Of a DNA stretch of 64,000 nt, positions 12,125 to 22,461 are shown one piece after another. The stretch lies in assembly GCF_019801015.1 (NCBI RefSeq), contig NZ_JAHVJZ010000006.1, positions 207,251-271,250 of the forward strand, in the 5' to 3' direction. Source of the DNA: Marinobacter nauticus. Its GTDB lineage: Bacteria; Pseudomonadota; Gammaproteobacteria; Enterobacterales; Shewanellaceae. The position numbers and the translations under genes are program-made. The notes under the pieces are model-generated. The model was given only the letters and a program-made list of their open reading frames with translations. It did not search any database and was not told the origin of the DNA. Within the stretch, counting starts at the first letter, position 1, and each line of letters opens with the position of its first letter.

Positions 12125-12151
12125 CCCTGAAATTGAACTGCCAAGGATCCC

Positions 12152-13057
12152 CTAACTTCTGGGCTTGCGATACACGTACCGCGCAGGATCCACCTGTTGA
12201 TCGTTGAGCATCACTTCGTAATGCACATGGGGTCCAGTCGAGCGCCCGGTGTTGCCAATGAGCGCGATGGTCTCCCCCTTGGCCACAACCTGACCAAGCT
12301 CCACCAGATTCTCCTTATTATGCCCGTAACGAGTTTTCACACCGTTACCGTGGTCAACCTCTACCAGATTGCCATAACCGAACATGGAACCGGAGTAGGA
12401 TACCACTCCTGCGCCTGTCGCGATCACCTGGCCACCTTCCGGTCCGGCAAAGTCCAGACCCCGGTGAAGCGTACGTCGCCCATTAAAGGGATCGTTACGG
12501 TATCCAAAAGAGGAGGACTGCCAACCTTTGACCAGCGGACGGCCGGATAAGTAGGTGTCGTCTTCGATATGGTGATTGCGTTCCAGAGTTTCAAGTAGGA
12601 CAAGTTGATCATCCGCTCTTTCAAGCCGGAGCATCATCTGATCCATCTCATCAAGCAGCAGACTAAGTTCAACCTTTTCAGAGGGTTCCACACCGCTGCT
12701 GCCCAGTCCGACTTCGGACTGAAAATCGAATTGATCGGCCACTTCCACTTTATCGGCGACGGCAATACCCAGTGATTCAATGCGATTCATCCGGGCCTGC
12801 ATCCGACCGAGCCGGGCAGCCAGCAGCGAAAGTTGCGCTTCTGTGCGATCCCGCAGCGCGGCGATCTCGGTTTGGTGTTGTTCTGAAGAGGCCGACGCGG
12901 CCGCCAGTTGATGTTCGACAGTGGAAACGTCTTCCCTTGCCTGCCACCACAGCGTCACACCAGCAGCCACCAGCACCAAAGGCGCCAGCAACCATCGTTT
13001 GCCCGGCTCTATGCGCCGTACACCGTGCTTTCCACGAATAAAGACTGTTACACTCAT
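12152..13057 (-). CDS. membrane-anchored M23 (LytM) peptidase, MepM-like
   Basis: Zinc metallopeptidase expected to cut peptidoglycan crosslinks or activate division amidases in the periplasm. 301 residues: basic N-terminus, one membrane segment (about 22-38), coiled coil (about 45-160), then the LytM domain (about 185-300). Zinc ligands are present as His198, Asp202 (HRGLD) and His279, with catalytic His246 and His277 (GPHVHYE), so it should be enzymatically active, unlike EnvC or NlpD. It sits between secA and dciA, the usual place in Alteromonadales. The start codon is 30 bases from the divergent dciA start. Confidence 0.9.
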   Translation of the reverse strand: MSVTVFIRGKHGVRRIEPGKRWLLAPLVLVAAGVTLWWQAREDVSTVEHQLAAASASSEQHQTEIAALRDRTEAQLSLLAARLGRMQARMNRIESLGIAVADKVEVADQFDFQSEVGLGSSGVEPSEKVELSLLLDEMDQMMLRLERADDQLVLLETLERNHHIEDDTYLSGRPLVKGWQSSSFGYRNDPFNGRRTLHRGLDFAGPEGGQVIATGAGVVSYSGSMFGYGNLVEVDHGNGVKTRYGHNKENLVELGQVVAKGETIALIGNTGRSTGPHVHYEVMLNDQQVDPARYVYRKPRS

Positions 13058-13087
13058 GGTCTGTTCGTTTGTATCGTAATCCCTGAA

Positions 13088-13546
13088 ATGAAGTCCAAGC
13101 CTCAGGACCTGTCTGCGCTGATGGGTCAGCGTTTTTCACAGATCCAGGACAAGTCCGGTACCCTGGCCCAGCTGCACCAGCACCTGTTCGACATTCTTGA
13201 TCCGTCGGTGCGGCCCCATTGCGCCGTGTCCAATCTTCGGGACGGCGTTCTGGTGGTTGGCGTAAGCTCGGCGGCCTGGGCAACCCGGCTGCAGTACCAG
13301 CGTTTGGAACTGCTGTCAGAGCTGAGGGGCAAAGGGTTTCCCATGCTCACCAGTATCGAGTTCAAAGTCAACCCGCAGCTATCCCGCTTACAGATGCAAA
13401 AACCGACCAATTCCAACCGGTTAAGCAATAAAGCGAGCGAGCACTTACAACAGCTGGCAGAGAGTATAGGCGGCGATTTGGGCGAGAAGCTGAAACGACT
13501 GGCCGCCCATGGAGGGCGGCCAGATAAAGGGGAAGGATCCGATTAA
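13088..13546 (+). CDS. dciA: DciA-family (DUF721) replicative helicase operator protein
   Basis: 152 residues from ATG 13088; longer versions would run through the M23 gene and are rejected. The N-terminal half (about 10-100) is the DUF721 domain with the typical [12 protein letters not shown] and [17 protein letters not shown] segments. DciA proteins interact with DnaB and act in helicase loading in bacteria that lack DnaC. The C-terminal third is charged and probably flexible. The stop codon overlaps the convergent lpxC end by 4 bases. The place between lpxC and secA is where enterobacteria carry secM. Confidence 0.88.
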   Translation: MKSKPQDLSALMGQRFSQIQDKSGTLAQLHQHLFDILDPSVRPHCAVSNLRDGVLVVGVSSAAWATRLQYQRLELLSELRGKGFPMLTSIEFKVNPQLSRLQMQKPTNSNRLSNKASEHLQQLAESIGGDLGEKLKRLAAHGGRPDKGEGSD

Positions 13547-14454
13547 GCGGTGGCAGGAACCAGGTAGTCCATCGGGACTTCCTGAGTCTGGTCGAAACTG
13601 ACCAGTTCCCAGGCCGACGCATCCGCCAGCACCGCACGAACCATCTGGTTGTTGAGCGCGTGGCCGGATTTATGGGCCCGGTACTCACCCAGAATGGCGT
13701 GCCCCGCCAGATACAGGTCTCCCACCGCGTCCAGGATCTTGTGCTTCACAAACTCGTCCTTGTCGCGCAGACCGTCCGGATTCAGGATCCGGAACTCGTC
13801 CAGCACGATGGCGTTCTCCATGCTGCCACCCAGAGCCAGGTTATTGGCCCGCAGGAACTCAATGTCCTTCATAAAACCGAAGGTGCGTGCCCGGCTGATT
13901 TTGCGGCTGAACGCCCCGGCGGAGAAATCCAGGGTCATTCGCTGGGCACTGCGGCTGATTTCCGGGTGTTGGAAATCGATGGAGAAATCCAGTTTGAAGC
14001 CGTGATAGGGGCGGAACTCGGCCCATTTGTCGCCATCTTCAACGCGCACAGTTTTGCGGATCCGCAGATACTGTTTGGACGCAGACTGCTCCGCAATACC
14101 AGCGCTCTGAAGCAGGAAGACAAACGGGCTGGCGCTGCCATCCATGATCGGAATTTCCGGCGCATCCACCTCAATGTAAGCGTTATCCACACCCAGGCCA
14201 GCCAGGGCGGACAGCAGGTGCTCGACGGTCGCCACCTTGACGCCCTGCTCATTGACCAGGCCGGTACAAAGGGTGGTTTCACGAACCAGGTCAGCGCGCG
14301 CCGGGATCTCCACCGCGGGGCTCATATCGACACGGCGGAACACAATACCTGTGTTCACCGGGGCCGGTTTGATCCCGAGTGTGACCTTTTTGCCGGAGTG
14401 GAGACCCACACCGGTGGCTTGAATTGGGCGCTGTAGCGTTCGCTGTTTACTCAT
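13543..14454 (-). CDS. lpxC: UDP-3-O-acyl-N-acetylglucosamine deacetylase
   Basis: Zinc-dependent committed step of lipid A synthesis. 303 residues, the family length. His79 falls in [12 protein letters not shown], the HKILDAVGD motif carries the other two zinc ligands (the equivalent of E. coli His238 and Asp242), and the catalytic His lies in KSGHALNN. Downstream of ftsZ as in E. coli, with its own promoter in the 90-base gap. The AGGAG ribosome site is rather far (about 10 bases) from the ATG. Confidence 0.97.
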   Translation of the reverse strand: MSKQRTLQRPIQATGVGLHSGKKVTLGIKPAPVNTGIVFRRVDMSPAVEIPARADLVRETTLCTGLVNEQGVKVATVEHLLSALAGLGVDNAYIEVDAPEIPIMDGSASPFVFLLQSAGIAEQSASKQYLRIRKTVRVEDGDKWAEFRPYHGFKLDFSIDFQHPEISRSAQRMTLDFSAGAFSRKISRARTFGFMKDIEFLRANNLALGGSMENAIVLDEFRILNPDGLRDKDEFVKHKILDAVGDLYLAGHAILGEYRAHKSGHALNNQMVRAVLADASAWELVSFDQTQEVPMDYLVPATA

Positions 14455-14486
14455 CTAGCACACTGCTCCTAACATTTCAGGGGCGC

Positions 14487-14514
14487 ATCCTATCACATTT
14501 TGACCAACTGCCAA
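14487..14514 (-). promoter_or_regulatory. probable sigma-70 promoter for lpxC
   Basis: On the minus strand TTGGCA (14509-14514), 16-base spacer, TAGGAT (14487-14492). The -35 matches 5 of 6 and the -10 4 of 6 consensus bases. Transcription would start about 25 bases before lpxC, allowing lpxC to be expressed apart from the mra/fts cluster. Confidence 0.55.
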
Positions 14515-14544
14515 AATCCGGCCTGACCAGTCAGATCGATTGGT

Positions 14545-15768
14545 TTAATCGGCCTGACGGCGCAGAAACGCCGGAATGTCGAGATAGTTGTCCTTGTTCA
14601 GGTTCTCGTTGGGCTGCTTGGCGGCGGCTGCGCCACCCTGCCCGCCTACGGAACTGCGCATCGGCTCGGTCTGCTCGCTGTGAGTCGGCTCTGCAGCAGG
14701 ACGGCTGATCGCCGGTGCGGCAGGCTCAGCCACATAGCTTTCGCGGGCCGGCTGTTCCGGTTGCTTAGGTTTAGCGACCGCATTGGAGACCAACTGAATG
14801 TCCGGTTTCTTTTCCGCACCGATGCCGGTGGCAACAACCGTTACACGCAGCTCATCGCTCATCTCAGGATCAATCACCGCACCCACCACAACCGTGGCAT
14901 TTTCAGACGCGTAGGCCTTAACGTGGTTACCCACGGTTTCAAACTCTTCGATGCTGATGTCCAGGCCGGCGGTGATGTTCACCAGTACGCCACGGGCGCC
15001 GGACAGGTCGATGTCTTCCAGCAGCGGGCTGGCAACCGCCGCTTCCGCCGCTTCTTCCGCGCGGTCTTCGCCACGGGCCACACCGGTGCCCATCATGGCG
15101 TTGCCCATCTCGGACATCACCGTCTTCACGTCCGCGAAGTCAACGTTGATCAGACCCGGACGGGTGATCAGCTCAGCGATGCCCTGAACCGCGCCCAGCA
15201 GTACGTTGTTTGCTGCTTTGAACGCGTCCAGCAGGCTGGTTCGGCCACCCAGCACCTTCAGCAGCTTGTCGTTCGGCACGGTGATCAGAGAATCCACGTG
15301 CTTGGACAGCAGATCGATACCCTGATCGGCAAAGGCAGAGCGCTTCTTGCCTTCAAAGGAGAACGGCTTGGTCACTACGGCAACAGTGAGGATGCCTTCT
15401 TCCTTTGCCACTTCGGCCACAACCGGAGCAGCACCGGTACCGGTACCACCACCCATACCGGCAGCAATAAACACCATATCGGAGCCCGCAATGGCGGCCC
15501 GGATGGTTTCGCGATCTTCCAGCGCCGCTTCGCGGCCCACTTCCGGGTTGGCACCGGCACCCAGGCCTTTGGTGACGTTCTTACCCAGCTGGATGGTGGT
15601 GTTGGCTGAAGACTTACGCAGCGCCTGGGAATCGGTGTTCGCACAGATGAACTCGACCCCTTCAATGGTCTGCTCAACCATGTGCTCAACCGCATTACCG
15701 CCGCCGCCACCGACGCCGATTACCTTGATGACCGCGTCATCGTTGTGACTGTCCACAATCTCAAACAT
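14545..15768 (-). CDS. ftsZ: cell division GTPase FtsZ
   Basis: Tubulin-like GTPase that forms the Z ring. 407 residues. The glycine-rich N-terminus ([12 protein letters not shown]) and the tubulin signature GGGTGTG at residues 106-112 bind GTP; NTD and FGANP-type elements are in place. A variable Pro/Ala/Glu-rich linker (about 325-390) leads to the C-terminal peptide [14 protein letters not shown] that binds FtsA and ZipA. 33 bases after ftsA. Confidence 0.99.
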   Translation of the reverse strand: MFEIVDSHNDDAVIKVIGVGGGGGNAVEHMVEQTIEGVEFICANTDSQALRKSSANTTIQLGKNVTKGLGAGANPEVGREAALEDRETIRAAIAGSDMVFIAAGMGGGTGTGAAPVVAEVAKEEGILTVAVVTKPFSFEGKKRSAFADQGIDLLSKHVDSLITVPNDKLLKVLGGRTSLLDAFKAANNVLLGAVQGIAELITRPGLINVDFADVKTVMSEMGNAMMGTGVARGEDRAEEAAEAAVASPLLEDIDLSGARGVLVNITAGLDISIEEFETVGNHVKAYASENATVVVGAVIDPEMSDELRVTVVATGIGAEKKPDIQLVSNAVAKPKQPEQPARESYVAEPAAPAISRPAAEPTHSEQTEPMRSSVGGQGGAAAAKQPNENLNKDNYLDIPAFLRRQAD

Positions 15769-15801
15769 GCTCTTCTCTCCGTTCAGCCCGCGTCCAAAAA
15801 C

Positions 15802-17037
15802 TTAAAATTCACCTTTAAACCAGCTCTGCATCCGCGTCAGCAGCTGGCTCAGTCCATTCTGTGGTGCTCGCTCCTGGGTCTTTTCCATCAGCTGTTGAGC
15901 ACCGTGATGCAGGAGTCCCACTGCCGTGGCATAACTGGGCTCCCGGATGTAATCGTTCAACCCTTTCAAAGGCAGCGGCTGGGCCAGCCGAACCGGCATG
16001 CCAAAGCACTCTTCGGCCACCACCTCAGCGCCTTCGATCTGGGCCGTGCCACCGGTCAGTACCACCCCGGCTGCCACCTGGTCTTCCAGGCCACTGGCTC
16101 TGAGCGCGTCGGCCACCAGTTCAAACAGCTCCTGGTAACGGGGTTCCACCACCTCCGCCAGGGTCTGACGGGACATGGTACGCGCCGGGCGTCCTCCAAC
16201 GGAGGGCACTTCAATACTGTCTTCGCTGCTCACCAGGCCACTACGGGCACAGGCAAACTGCACTTTGATCTGTTCCGCATGGCTCAGAGGCGTACGGAAA
16301 ATTTTGGCGATGTCGCTGGTCACCTGGTTGCCGGCAACGGGGATCACCTGGCAATGACGCAGGGCACCGCCGCTGTAGATGGAGATGTCGGTGGTACCGG
16401 CGCCCATGTCGACCAGACACACACCCAGGTCCTTCTCATCCTCGGTCAGCACCGATTCGGCGGACGCGATGCCGGAGAACACCAGGCCATCCACATGGAT
16501 GCCACAACGTTCCACGCATTTGGTGATGTTGCGAGCCCAGTCGGAGGCACAGGTCACCATGTGCACTTCCGCTTCCATCCGCATGCCGGACATACCGACC
16601 GGACTGCGGATCCCCTCGAGTTCATCAATGGTGAACTCCTGGGGCAGCACGTGAAGAATGCGACGCTCATTGGGGATCTTCACCGACTGTGCGGTGTGGA
16701 TGACGTGGTCCACATCCTCCTGCATCACCTCAGCGCCATCGATGGAGACCATCCCCTTTTCGTTCTGGCAACTGATGTGGTGGCCGGAGATGCTGAGGTA
16801 GACCGACGCCACCTCGCATTGCGCCATGTTTTCCGCCTGGGTCAGCGCCAGTCGGACGCAGCGGACAACGGAGTCGAGGTCGTTCACCCCGCCTTTGTCC
16901 ATGCCCCGGGACAACTGACTGCCGATGCCAATGACGCTGATTTCGCCATCGGGCAGCACTTCGCCAATCACGGCGGTGACTTGTGCGGTGCCGATGTCGA
17001 GGCCAACGACCAAACCGGTTTCTGTGCTCGTGGTCAT
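15802..17037 (-). CDS. ftsA: cell division protein FtsA
   Basis: Actin-like ATPase that tethers FtsZ to the membrane. Start at ATG 17037, overlapping the ftsQ stop (ATGA), gives 411 residues beginning MTTSTETGLVVGLDIGTAQV; the longer frame is not needed. Phosphate-1 (GLDIGTAQV), 1C domain, phosphate-2 (LVDMGAGTTDIS) and adenosine (VLTGGTAQIEG) motifs are visible. The C-terminal amphipathic helix LLTRMQSWFKGEF is the membrane-targeting sequence. Confidence 0.98.
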   Translation of the reverse strand: MTTSTETGLVVGLDIGTAQVTAVIGEVLPDGEISVIGIGSQLSRGMDKGGVNDLDSVVRCVRLALTQAENMAQCEVASVYLSISGHHISCQNEKGMVSIDGAEVMQEDVDHVIHTAQSVKIPNERRILHVLPQEFTIDELEGIRSPVGMSGMRMEAEVHMVTCASDWARNITKCVERCGIHVDGLVFSGIASAESVLTEDEKDLGVCLVDMGAGTTDISIYSGGALRHCQVIPVAGNQVTSDIAKIFRTPLSHAEQIKVQFACARSGLVSSEDSIEVPSVGGRPARTMSRQTLAEVVEPRYQELFELVADALRASGLEDQVAAGVVLTGGTAQIEGAEVVAEECFGMPVRLAQPLPLKGLNDYIREPSYATAVGLLHHGAQQLMEKTQERAPQNGLSQLLTRMQSWFKGEF

Positions 17038-17780
17038 CCCTTCTGCTTCTCTTGCTCGTTTTGCTGCCAACGCACGGCCAATCCCGTGTCGTAACGTAAA
17101 TCCACGCGTTCCGGCACTCGGCCATCCCGCTGTAACTCGGGCCAGACGTCGATAAAACGCTGCACCCGGGCCAGGGTATCTTTTCGACCCAAATCCAGAG
17201 CGATGCCGTTATCCAGCACCAGCTGCCAGGCGTGGCGGCCACTGAGGCTCAAAGAGTGCCCGGAGTGACCATTTAATGCCAGCAATTCAGAGAGTTGCCG
17301 CCACATTTCCCACACCTTCCCTGAGCTGCCTTCCGGCCCGCTCAACTGAGGCAGCGCCTCCAGTCCCTCTCGGGATGGCGCGGTGAAGGCCTCCGCCCGC
17401 TCATTGAGCCAGCGCTCTCCTTCCCAATGCGCCACCGGTTGCTGTTCCACCAGGAACACCCTCAACCGATTGGGCCATTCCCGACGAACGGTCACCCGAT
17501 CCACCCAGGGCAACGCGGCCAGGGCATCGCGGATCTGATTCACGTCCGCCGTAAACAAACTCCAGCGCTCCAGAGAATGCAGGGCATCCCGCACCTCCTG
17601 ATCGGCGGTAAACCGCCGCTCGCCAATCAGTGCCACCTCTTCAATGGGCAACTGATCCGCGCTGGTGGCAAACCCTTTGAGCCAGAAGGCGCCCTGCACC
17701 AGTCCAACAAGAACCAGGAGCAGAAAGCTCAGCCCCAGCCAAAGGCCCCACCGAATCTCACGCCACTGCGCCAGTACCAT
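17034..17780 (-). CDS. ftsQ: cell division protein FtsQ
   Basis: Bitopic divisome protein of the FtsQLB complex. I start it at ATG 17780, 10 bases after ddl, giving 248 residues; an in-frame start at 17843 inside ddl would add 21 residues. Short cytoplasmic tail, one membrane segment (about 12-32), POTRA domain (about 40-110, LPIEEVALIGERRFTADQEV) and the FtsQ beta domain to the end. ATGA overlap with ftsA. The ribosome site is weak, suggesting coupling to ddl. Confidence 0.95.
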   Translation of the reverse strand: MVLAQWREIRWGLWLGLSFLLLVLVGLVQGAFWLKGFATSADQLPIEEVALIGERRFTADQEVRDALHSLERWSLFTADVNQIRDALAALPWVDRVTVRREWPNRLRVFLVEQQPVAHWEGERWLNERAEAFTAPSREGLEALPQLSGPEGSSGKVWEMWRQLSELLALNGHSGHSLSLSGRHAWQLVLDNGIALDLGRKDTLARVQRFIDVWPELQRDGRVPERVDLRYDTGLAVRWQQNEQEKQKG

Positions 17781-17790
17781 GGTGTCGCCG

Positions 17791-18708
17791 TCAGTAACTG
17801 GCCGCCAGGATCCGGGCGACCAACGGGTCAAACTCAATACCAACCGCCCGCGCCGCTTTGGGCACCAGGCTGGTTTCGGTCATGCCCGGTACGGTGTTCA
17901 CCTCCAGCAGACGCCAGCTGCCGTCGGCATCCCGCATAACATCCACCCGACCCCAACCACTGGCGCCAACGGCTTTGAATGCCTTCAACGCCAGCGCCTG
18001 CAGCGCCGCTTCGTCCTCATCGCTCAGGCCGGCCGGACAGTGATACTGGGTGGTCTGGCTTTGGTACTTGGCTTCGTAGTCGTAAAACACGTTGGGCGTT
18101 TCCATGCGGATCGCCGGCAATGCACGCTCGCCCAGAATCGACACGGTGTATTCCGGACCGTGCACCCAGGCTTCCACCAACACGGTCGTGTCGTAGGTCA
18201 GCGCAGTCTCGATCGCCTGCTGCAGACTCGCGGCATCTTCCGCTTTCGCCATGCCAATGGAAGAGCCTTCACAGGCGGGTTTGACCATCACCGGCGAACC
18301 CAAGCGGGCCATTATATCCTCAGCACTGTTCGGACTAAATGACTCTTTATCAACGACTTCAAAATCCGCCGTTGGCAAGCCCAAACCGGCCCACAACCAC
18401 TTGGTACGAACCTTATCCATCGCCAGGGCACAGCCCAGGACCCGGGAACCGGTGTACGGGATCTTCATCAGCTCAAGCGCACCCTGTACGGTGCCGTCTT
18501 CGCCGCCCCGACCGTGCAACACGATAAAGGCACGGTCGTACGCTTTCAGTTCATCCAGGGCGCGCTCTGCCGGGTCAAACGCGTGGGCATCAATGCCTCC
18601 ACGCTGCAGGCCGGCCAGCACCGCTGCACCAGAGCGCAGGGAGACCTCCCGCTCAGCGCTGGTGCCGCCAAAAAGCACCGCCACCTTGTCCTGTTTCGCC
18701 TCAGTCAC
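17791..18708 (-). CDS. ddl: D-alanine--D-alanine ligase (DdlB type)
   Basis: Joins two D-Ala with ATP for the UDP-MurNAc pentapeptide. 305 residues, ATP-grasp fold. N-terminal [14 protein letters not shown], the central [11 protein letters not shown] and the C-terminal [13 protein letters not shown] motifs supply the serine, lysine and metal-binding residues. Located between murC and ftsQ as in E. coli ddlB; its start overlaps the murC stop by 8 bases. Confidence 0.98.
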   Translation of the reverse strand: MTEAKQDKVAVLFGGTSAEREVSLRSGAAVLAGLQRGGIDAHAFDPAERALDELKAYDRAFIVLHGRGGEDGTVQGALELMKIPYTGSRVLGCALAMDKVRTKWLWAGLGLPTADFEVVDKESFSPNSAEDIMARLGSPVMVKPACEGSSIGMAKAEDAASLQQAIETALTYDTTVLVEAWVHGPEYTVSILGERALPAIRMETPNVFYDYEAKYQSQTTQYHCPAGLSDEDEAALQALALKAFKAVGASGWGRVDVMRDADGSWRLLEVNTVPGMTETSLVPKAARAVGIEFDPLVARILAASY

Positions 18709-20161
18709 CGCTGCGCTCCTGTTTCATTTTGTTCACTGACAGGCCCATCTGGGCCAGATCTTTGGCCAGGGCACCGATGTTACCGGCCCCTTGTGTCAGA
18801 ACCACGTCGCCGTCCTTCAGCTGCTCAGCCAGCAGCGCTGGCAGGCCTTCCGGGCCGGGTACGTAAACCGGGTCAATACCGCGCTGTCGAATAGAACGAC
18901 ACAGTGCACGGCTGTCCGCACCGGGGATCAAATCCTCACCGGCGCTGTACACTTCCATCAGCAGCAGACAATCCACCTCCGCCAGCACCGCGCAGAAGTC
19001 ATCGTACAGATCCCGGGTACGGCTGAAACGGTGCGGCTGGAACACCATCACCAGACGGCGATCCGGCCAGCTGGCGCGGGCCGCTTTGATGGTCACCGCC
19101 ACTTCACTGGGGTGGTGGCCATAGTCGTCAACCAACAGCACTTTGCCCGCACCGGTATCAAATTCACCGTATTGCTGGAAGCGACGGCCAATGCCCTGGA
19201 ACTGGTCCAGAGCGGCTTCAATCGCCTCATCACTGACGCCTTCCTCCATCGCCACAGCGATAGCGGCCAGCGCATTTTGCACATTGTGGCGACCAGGCAG
19301 GTTCAGAGTCAGCGCCAGTGGCGCCCGGTCCGGCCGGTGCAGGGTAAATTGAGTGCGGGTGCCTACCTGGACAAAGTCCTCGGCGCGAACGTCCGCTTCC
19401 GGGTGGAAGCCATAGGTGACGATGCGACGGCCGACACGCGGCAGGATCGCCTGTACGCCGGGATCATCCAGACACAGCACTGCCACGCCGTAAAACGGCA
19501 GGTTATGCAGAAAGTCCACGAAGGTGTCGTACAACTTGTTGATGTCGCCACCGTAGGTGTCCATATGATCCGGTTCGATGTTGGTCACCACCGAGATCAT
19601 CGGTTGCAGGTGCAGGAAGCTGGCATCGGACTCGTCCGCTTCCGCCACCAGGTACCGGCCCAGACCCAGCTGGGCGTTGGTGCCGGCACTGTTGAGCTTG
19701 CCGCCGATAACAAAGGTCGGGTCCAGCCCGCCCTGGCCAAACAAGCTGGCAGTCAGACTGGTGGTGGTGGTTTTCCCATGGGTGCCTGCAATCGCAATGC
19801 CGTGACGGAAACGCATCAGCTCTGCCAGCATTTCAGCACGGCGCACCACCGGAATGCGCAATTCCCGGGCGGCTTTGATCTCCGGGTTCTCTTCGCGGAT
19901 GGCAGTAGACACCACCACCACATCAACATTCTCCACCCATTCGGCTTTGTGGCCGATGTGGACGGTTGCTCCCGCCTGAACGAGACGTTCAGTAACCGGG
20001 TTCTGAGCGATATCGGAACCGCTCACCTGATAGCCTTCATTGGCCAGGACTTCAGCGATTCCGCCCATACCGGAACCGCCAATGCCAACAAAATGAATCC
20101 GTTTTACGCGCCCCATCCCCGGACGGGGGCTGTTGGCGCCAGAGACCTGTACTTTGCTCAT
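18701..20161 (-). CDS. murC: UDP-N-acetylmuramate--L-alanine ligase
   Basis: Adds L-Ala to UDP-MurNAc, the first cytoplasmic peptide step. Start at ATG 20161 has a GGAGAG upstream and leaves one base after murG; 486 residues. The N-terminal Rossmann motif [15 protein letters not shown], the ATP loop [11 protein letters not shown], and the C-terminal [10 protein letters not shown] segment are all present. Operon position murG-murC-ddl is canonical. Confidence 0.98.
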   Translation of the reverse strand: MSKVQVSGANSPRPGMGRVKRIHFVGIGGSGMGGIAEVLANEGYQVSGSDIAQNPVTERLVQAGATVHIGHKAEWVENVDVVVVSTAIREENPEIKAARELRIPVVRRAEMLAELMRFRHGIAIAGTHGKTTTTSLTASLFGQGGLDPTFVIGGKLNSAGTNAQLGLGRYLVAEADESDASFLHLQPMISVVTNIEPDHMDTYGGDINKLYDTFVDFLHNLPFYGVAVLCLDDPGVQAILPRVGRRIVTYGFHPEADVRAEDFVQVGTRTQFTLHRPDRAPLALTLNLPGRHNVQNALAAIAVAMEEGVSDEAIEAALDQFQGIGRRFQQYGEFDTGAGKVLLVDDYGHHPSEVAVTIKAARASWPDRRLVMVFQPHRFSRTRDLYDDFCAVLAEVDCLLLMEVYSAGEDLIPGADSRALCRSIRQRGIDPVYVPGPEGLPALLAEQLKDGDVVLTQGAGNIGALAKDLAQMGLSVNKMKQERSGD

Positions 20162-20162
20162 C

Positions 20163-21248
20163 TCAATCTCTCCGTGCCAAATCGGTGCAGATCCCGGCCA
20201 CTTTGTCAGTGGCATCCAGGATCGCGCTGTGTCGTGCCGCCTTCGCCATGGCCACCAGCGTTTCAGGCTGGCGCGCCAGGGTCAGAATCTCATCCGCCAG
20301 GAGGTCCGGCGTCAGGCTGGCCTGGGGCAACAGGCGGGCAGCGCCCGCCGCCACCAGGGCTTCGGCGTTCTTGGTTTGGTGATCGTCCACCGCATGGGGG
20401 AACGGCACCAGCAGGGCGGGCCGGCCCGTGGCCGCCAGCTCCGCAACGGTCAGCGCCCCGGCCCGACAGATCACCAGATCCGCCCAGGCATACGCCGCCG
20501 CCATATCATCGATAAATTCCGTAACCTGAGCGCCCACACCCGGCGCTTGCTCGGCCCAATGCTGGCTGACTTCCGTTTCGTTGCCGCGCCCCACCTGGTG
20601 CCAGACCGTCACCGCAACGTCGTTGGCCAAGCGCCCAACCGCCGCCGGCACCTGATCATTCAGTACTTTGGCCCCCAGGCTTCCGCCCACCACCAGCACC
20701 TTAAGTTGCTCATCGGGCACCACGGGCTGACTGGCACCAATGGCCACCAATTCATCCCGCACTGGGTTGCCGACCCGCTGCTCACCGGGCAGCACATTAT
20801 CAAACGCCACCAATACCTTGCGGGCAAAGCGGGCCAGGATGGAGTTGGTAGCACCGGCAACCGCGTTCTGCTCATGCAGCACCAACGGCGTGCGGCGCAA
20901 CCAGGCGGCAATACCGCCCGGACCGGAGGCGTAACCGCCCATCCCCAGTACCACATCCGGCTTGAACTCTTCCTGAATCTGGCGCGCCTGAGCGATCGCC
21001 TTCAGAACCTGGAAAGGGGCCTTGAGCTTACGGATAAGACCGTTACCCCGAACCCCTTTGATGTCGATAAAGCGGATGGCAAAGCCGTGCTGAGGCACCA
21101 GACGGGCCTCCATGCGCTCGGCGGTCCCGAGCCAAAGCACTTCCCAACCTTGTTCACGCAGGCGACGGGCTACCGCCAGTGCCGGAAAGACGTGTCCTCC
21201 GGTGCCACCAGCCATCACCATCAAGCGCGGCGCTTTAGCCTCACTCAT
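20163..21248 (-). CDS. murG: UDP-GlcNAc:undecaprenyl-PP-MurNAc-pentapeptide GlcNAc transferase
   Basis: Peripheral membrane GT28 enzyme that makes lipid II from lipid I. 361 residues. N-terminal glycine loop [16 protein letters not shown] for the lipid phosphate, the second G loop [10 protein letters not shown], and the C-terminal UDP-GlcNAc site [21 protein letters not shown] are visible. Overlaps the ftsW stop by 8 bases. Confidence 0.98.
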   Translation of the reverse strand: MSEAKAPRLMVMAGGTGGHVFPALAVARRLREQGWEVLWLGTAERMEARLVPQHGFAIRFIDIKGVRGNGLIRKLKAPFQVLKAIAQARQIQEEFKPDVVLGMGGYASGPGGIAAWLRRTPLVLHEQNAVAGATNSILARFARKVLVAFDNVLPGEQRVGNPVRDELVAIGASQPVVPDEQLKVLVVGGSLGAKVLNDQVPAAVGRLANDVAVTVWHQVGRGNETEVSQHWAEQAPGVGAQVTEFIDDMAAAYAWADLVICRAGALTVAELAATGRPALLVPFPHAVDDHQTKNAEALVAAGAARLLPQASLTPDLLADEILTLARQPETLVAMAKAARHSAILDATDKVAGICTDLARRD

Positions 21249-22461
21249 CGCTTGCCTCCGTAACTTTGGCGGGCTGGGTTTGCGCCACCCGCCGCTCGTG
21301 ATCGATCCGCAATAACATGGCCGAAGCCGCGGTCATCACCCATAAACTACTTCCACCATATGAAACCAGCGGCAAAGTCAGGCCCTTGGTGGGCAGCACA
21401 CCCACACTGGCCCCAACGTTCACCGCCGTTTGGAAACTGAACCAAATGCCGATGCCGTACGCCAGATAGCCGGAAAACGCCTGCTCCTGCTTCAGGGCCA
21501 GATGGCCTATCCACAATGCCCGGAAAGCGAGCACCAGCAGCAACCCCAGTACGGTGACGACACCAATAAAGCCAAGCTCTTCGCCCAGCACAGCAAAAAT
21601 AAAATCGGTATGGGCCTCAGGCAGGTACTCCAGCTTCTGGATGCTGTTACCAAGGCCCTGCCCCAGCCAGTCCCCACGGCCATACGCCATCAGTGACTGG
21701 GTCAGCTGATAGCCACTGCCAAACGGATCTTCCCAGGGGTCCATAAAGTTCATGACCCGGGCCATCCGGTAGGGCTCCACCACGATCAGCAGAACCACCA
21801 GCCCCACCCCAACCAGCATCAGGGTAATGAACTTACCCAGGCTGGCACCGGCCAGAAACAGCATCCCCATCACGGTGACAAACATCACCACAACGGTGCC
21901 CAGATCCGGCTGCAGCAGAATCAACCCGGCGTACACCGCCAGCACCGCCACCGGCTTAACGAATCCCTTGATCTCCTCACGCAGCTCTTGATGGCGTCGC
22001 ACCAGGTAACCGGCCAGAAAAACAAACAACGCCAGCTTGGCGACCTCAGCCACCTGCAGGTTAAACGGCCCCAACGGCAACCAGCGGGTCGCACCGTTTA
22101 CGGTTCGTCCACCCACCAGTACGACAATCAGCAGCCCTAATGCCAGCAACATCAGCGCCCAGCTGTATTGCTCCCAGCGGGACATCGAAACCTGAAGGAC
22201 CACGATTCCGATCACCATGGCAGAGCCAAGGAACAACAACTGACGCTTCACGAAGTAGTAAGCGTCGCCGGTCAGCTTGGCGCCTTCGGCCATGGAGGCG
22301 GAGGTCACCATCAGCAACCCGATGGCCGCCAGGGTAAGGATCAGGATCAGCAGCATCCGGTCATACAGCTGCATGCCCGGCGCCTGACGGGCGAACAATC
22401 CATCCCGCAGCGCCGACCAGCGGTCGCTGAACAGGTTCAGTTGAGCGGCCGGGGCCCTCAT
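21241..22461 (-). CDS. ftsW: septal peptidoglycan polymerase FtsW (SEDS)
   Basis: SEDS-family glycosyltransferase partner of FtsI. 406 residues, ten membrane segments starting at about residue 34. Conserved SEDS features are visible: the [18 protein letters not shown] segment (here [15 protein letters not shown]), [14 protein letters not shown] near the C-terminus and [15 protein letters not shown] 30-residue soluble N-terminus precedes the first helix. ATGA overlap with murD. Confidence 0.97.
   Translation of the reverse strand: MRAPAAQLNLFSDRWSALRDGLFARQAPGMQLYDRMLLILILTLAAIGLLMVTSASMAEGAKLTGDAYYFVKRQLLFLGSAMVIGIVVLQVSMSRWEQYSWALMLLALGLLIVVLVGGRTVNGATRWLPLGPFNLQVAEVAKLALFVFLAGYLVRRHQELREEIKGFVKPVAVLAVYAGLILLQPDLGTVVVMFVTVMGMLFLAGASLGKFITLMLVGVGLVVLLIVVEPYRMARVMNFMDPWEDPFGSGYQLTQSLMAYGRGDWLGQGLGNSIQKLEYLPEAHTDFIFAVLGEELGFIGVVTVLGLLLVLAFRALWIGHLALKQEQAFSGYLAYGIGIWFSFQTAVNVGASVGVLPTKGLTLPLVSYGGSSLWVMTAASAMLLRIDHERRVAQTQPAKVTEASDE

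Noticed and set aside
14183..14191. Perfect DnaA box TTATCCACA inside lpxC
   Set aside because: Single box in coding sequence with no cluster, AT-rich region or dnaA/gidA neighbourhood; expected by chance.
15682..17094. 470-codon open frame antisense to ftsA
   Set aside because: Shadow of a certain gene; His/Gln-rich translation typical of antisense frames.
18791..20515. 574-codon open frame antisense to murC and murG
   Set aside because: Crosses two certain genes, ends in Pro/Ser-rich low-complexity sequence and lacks any motif.
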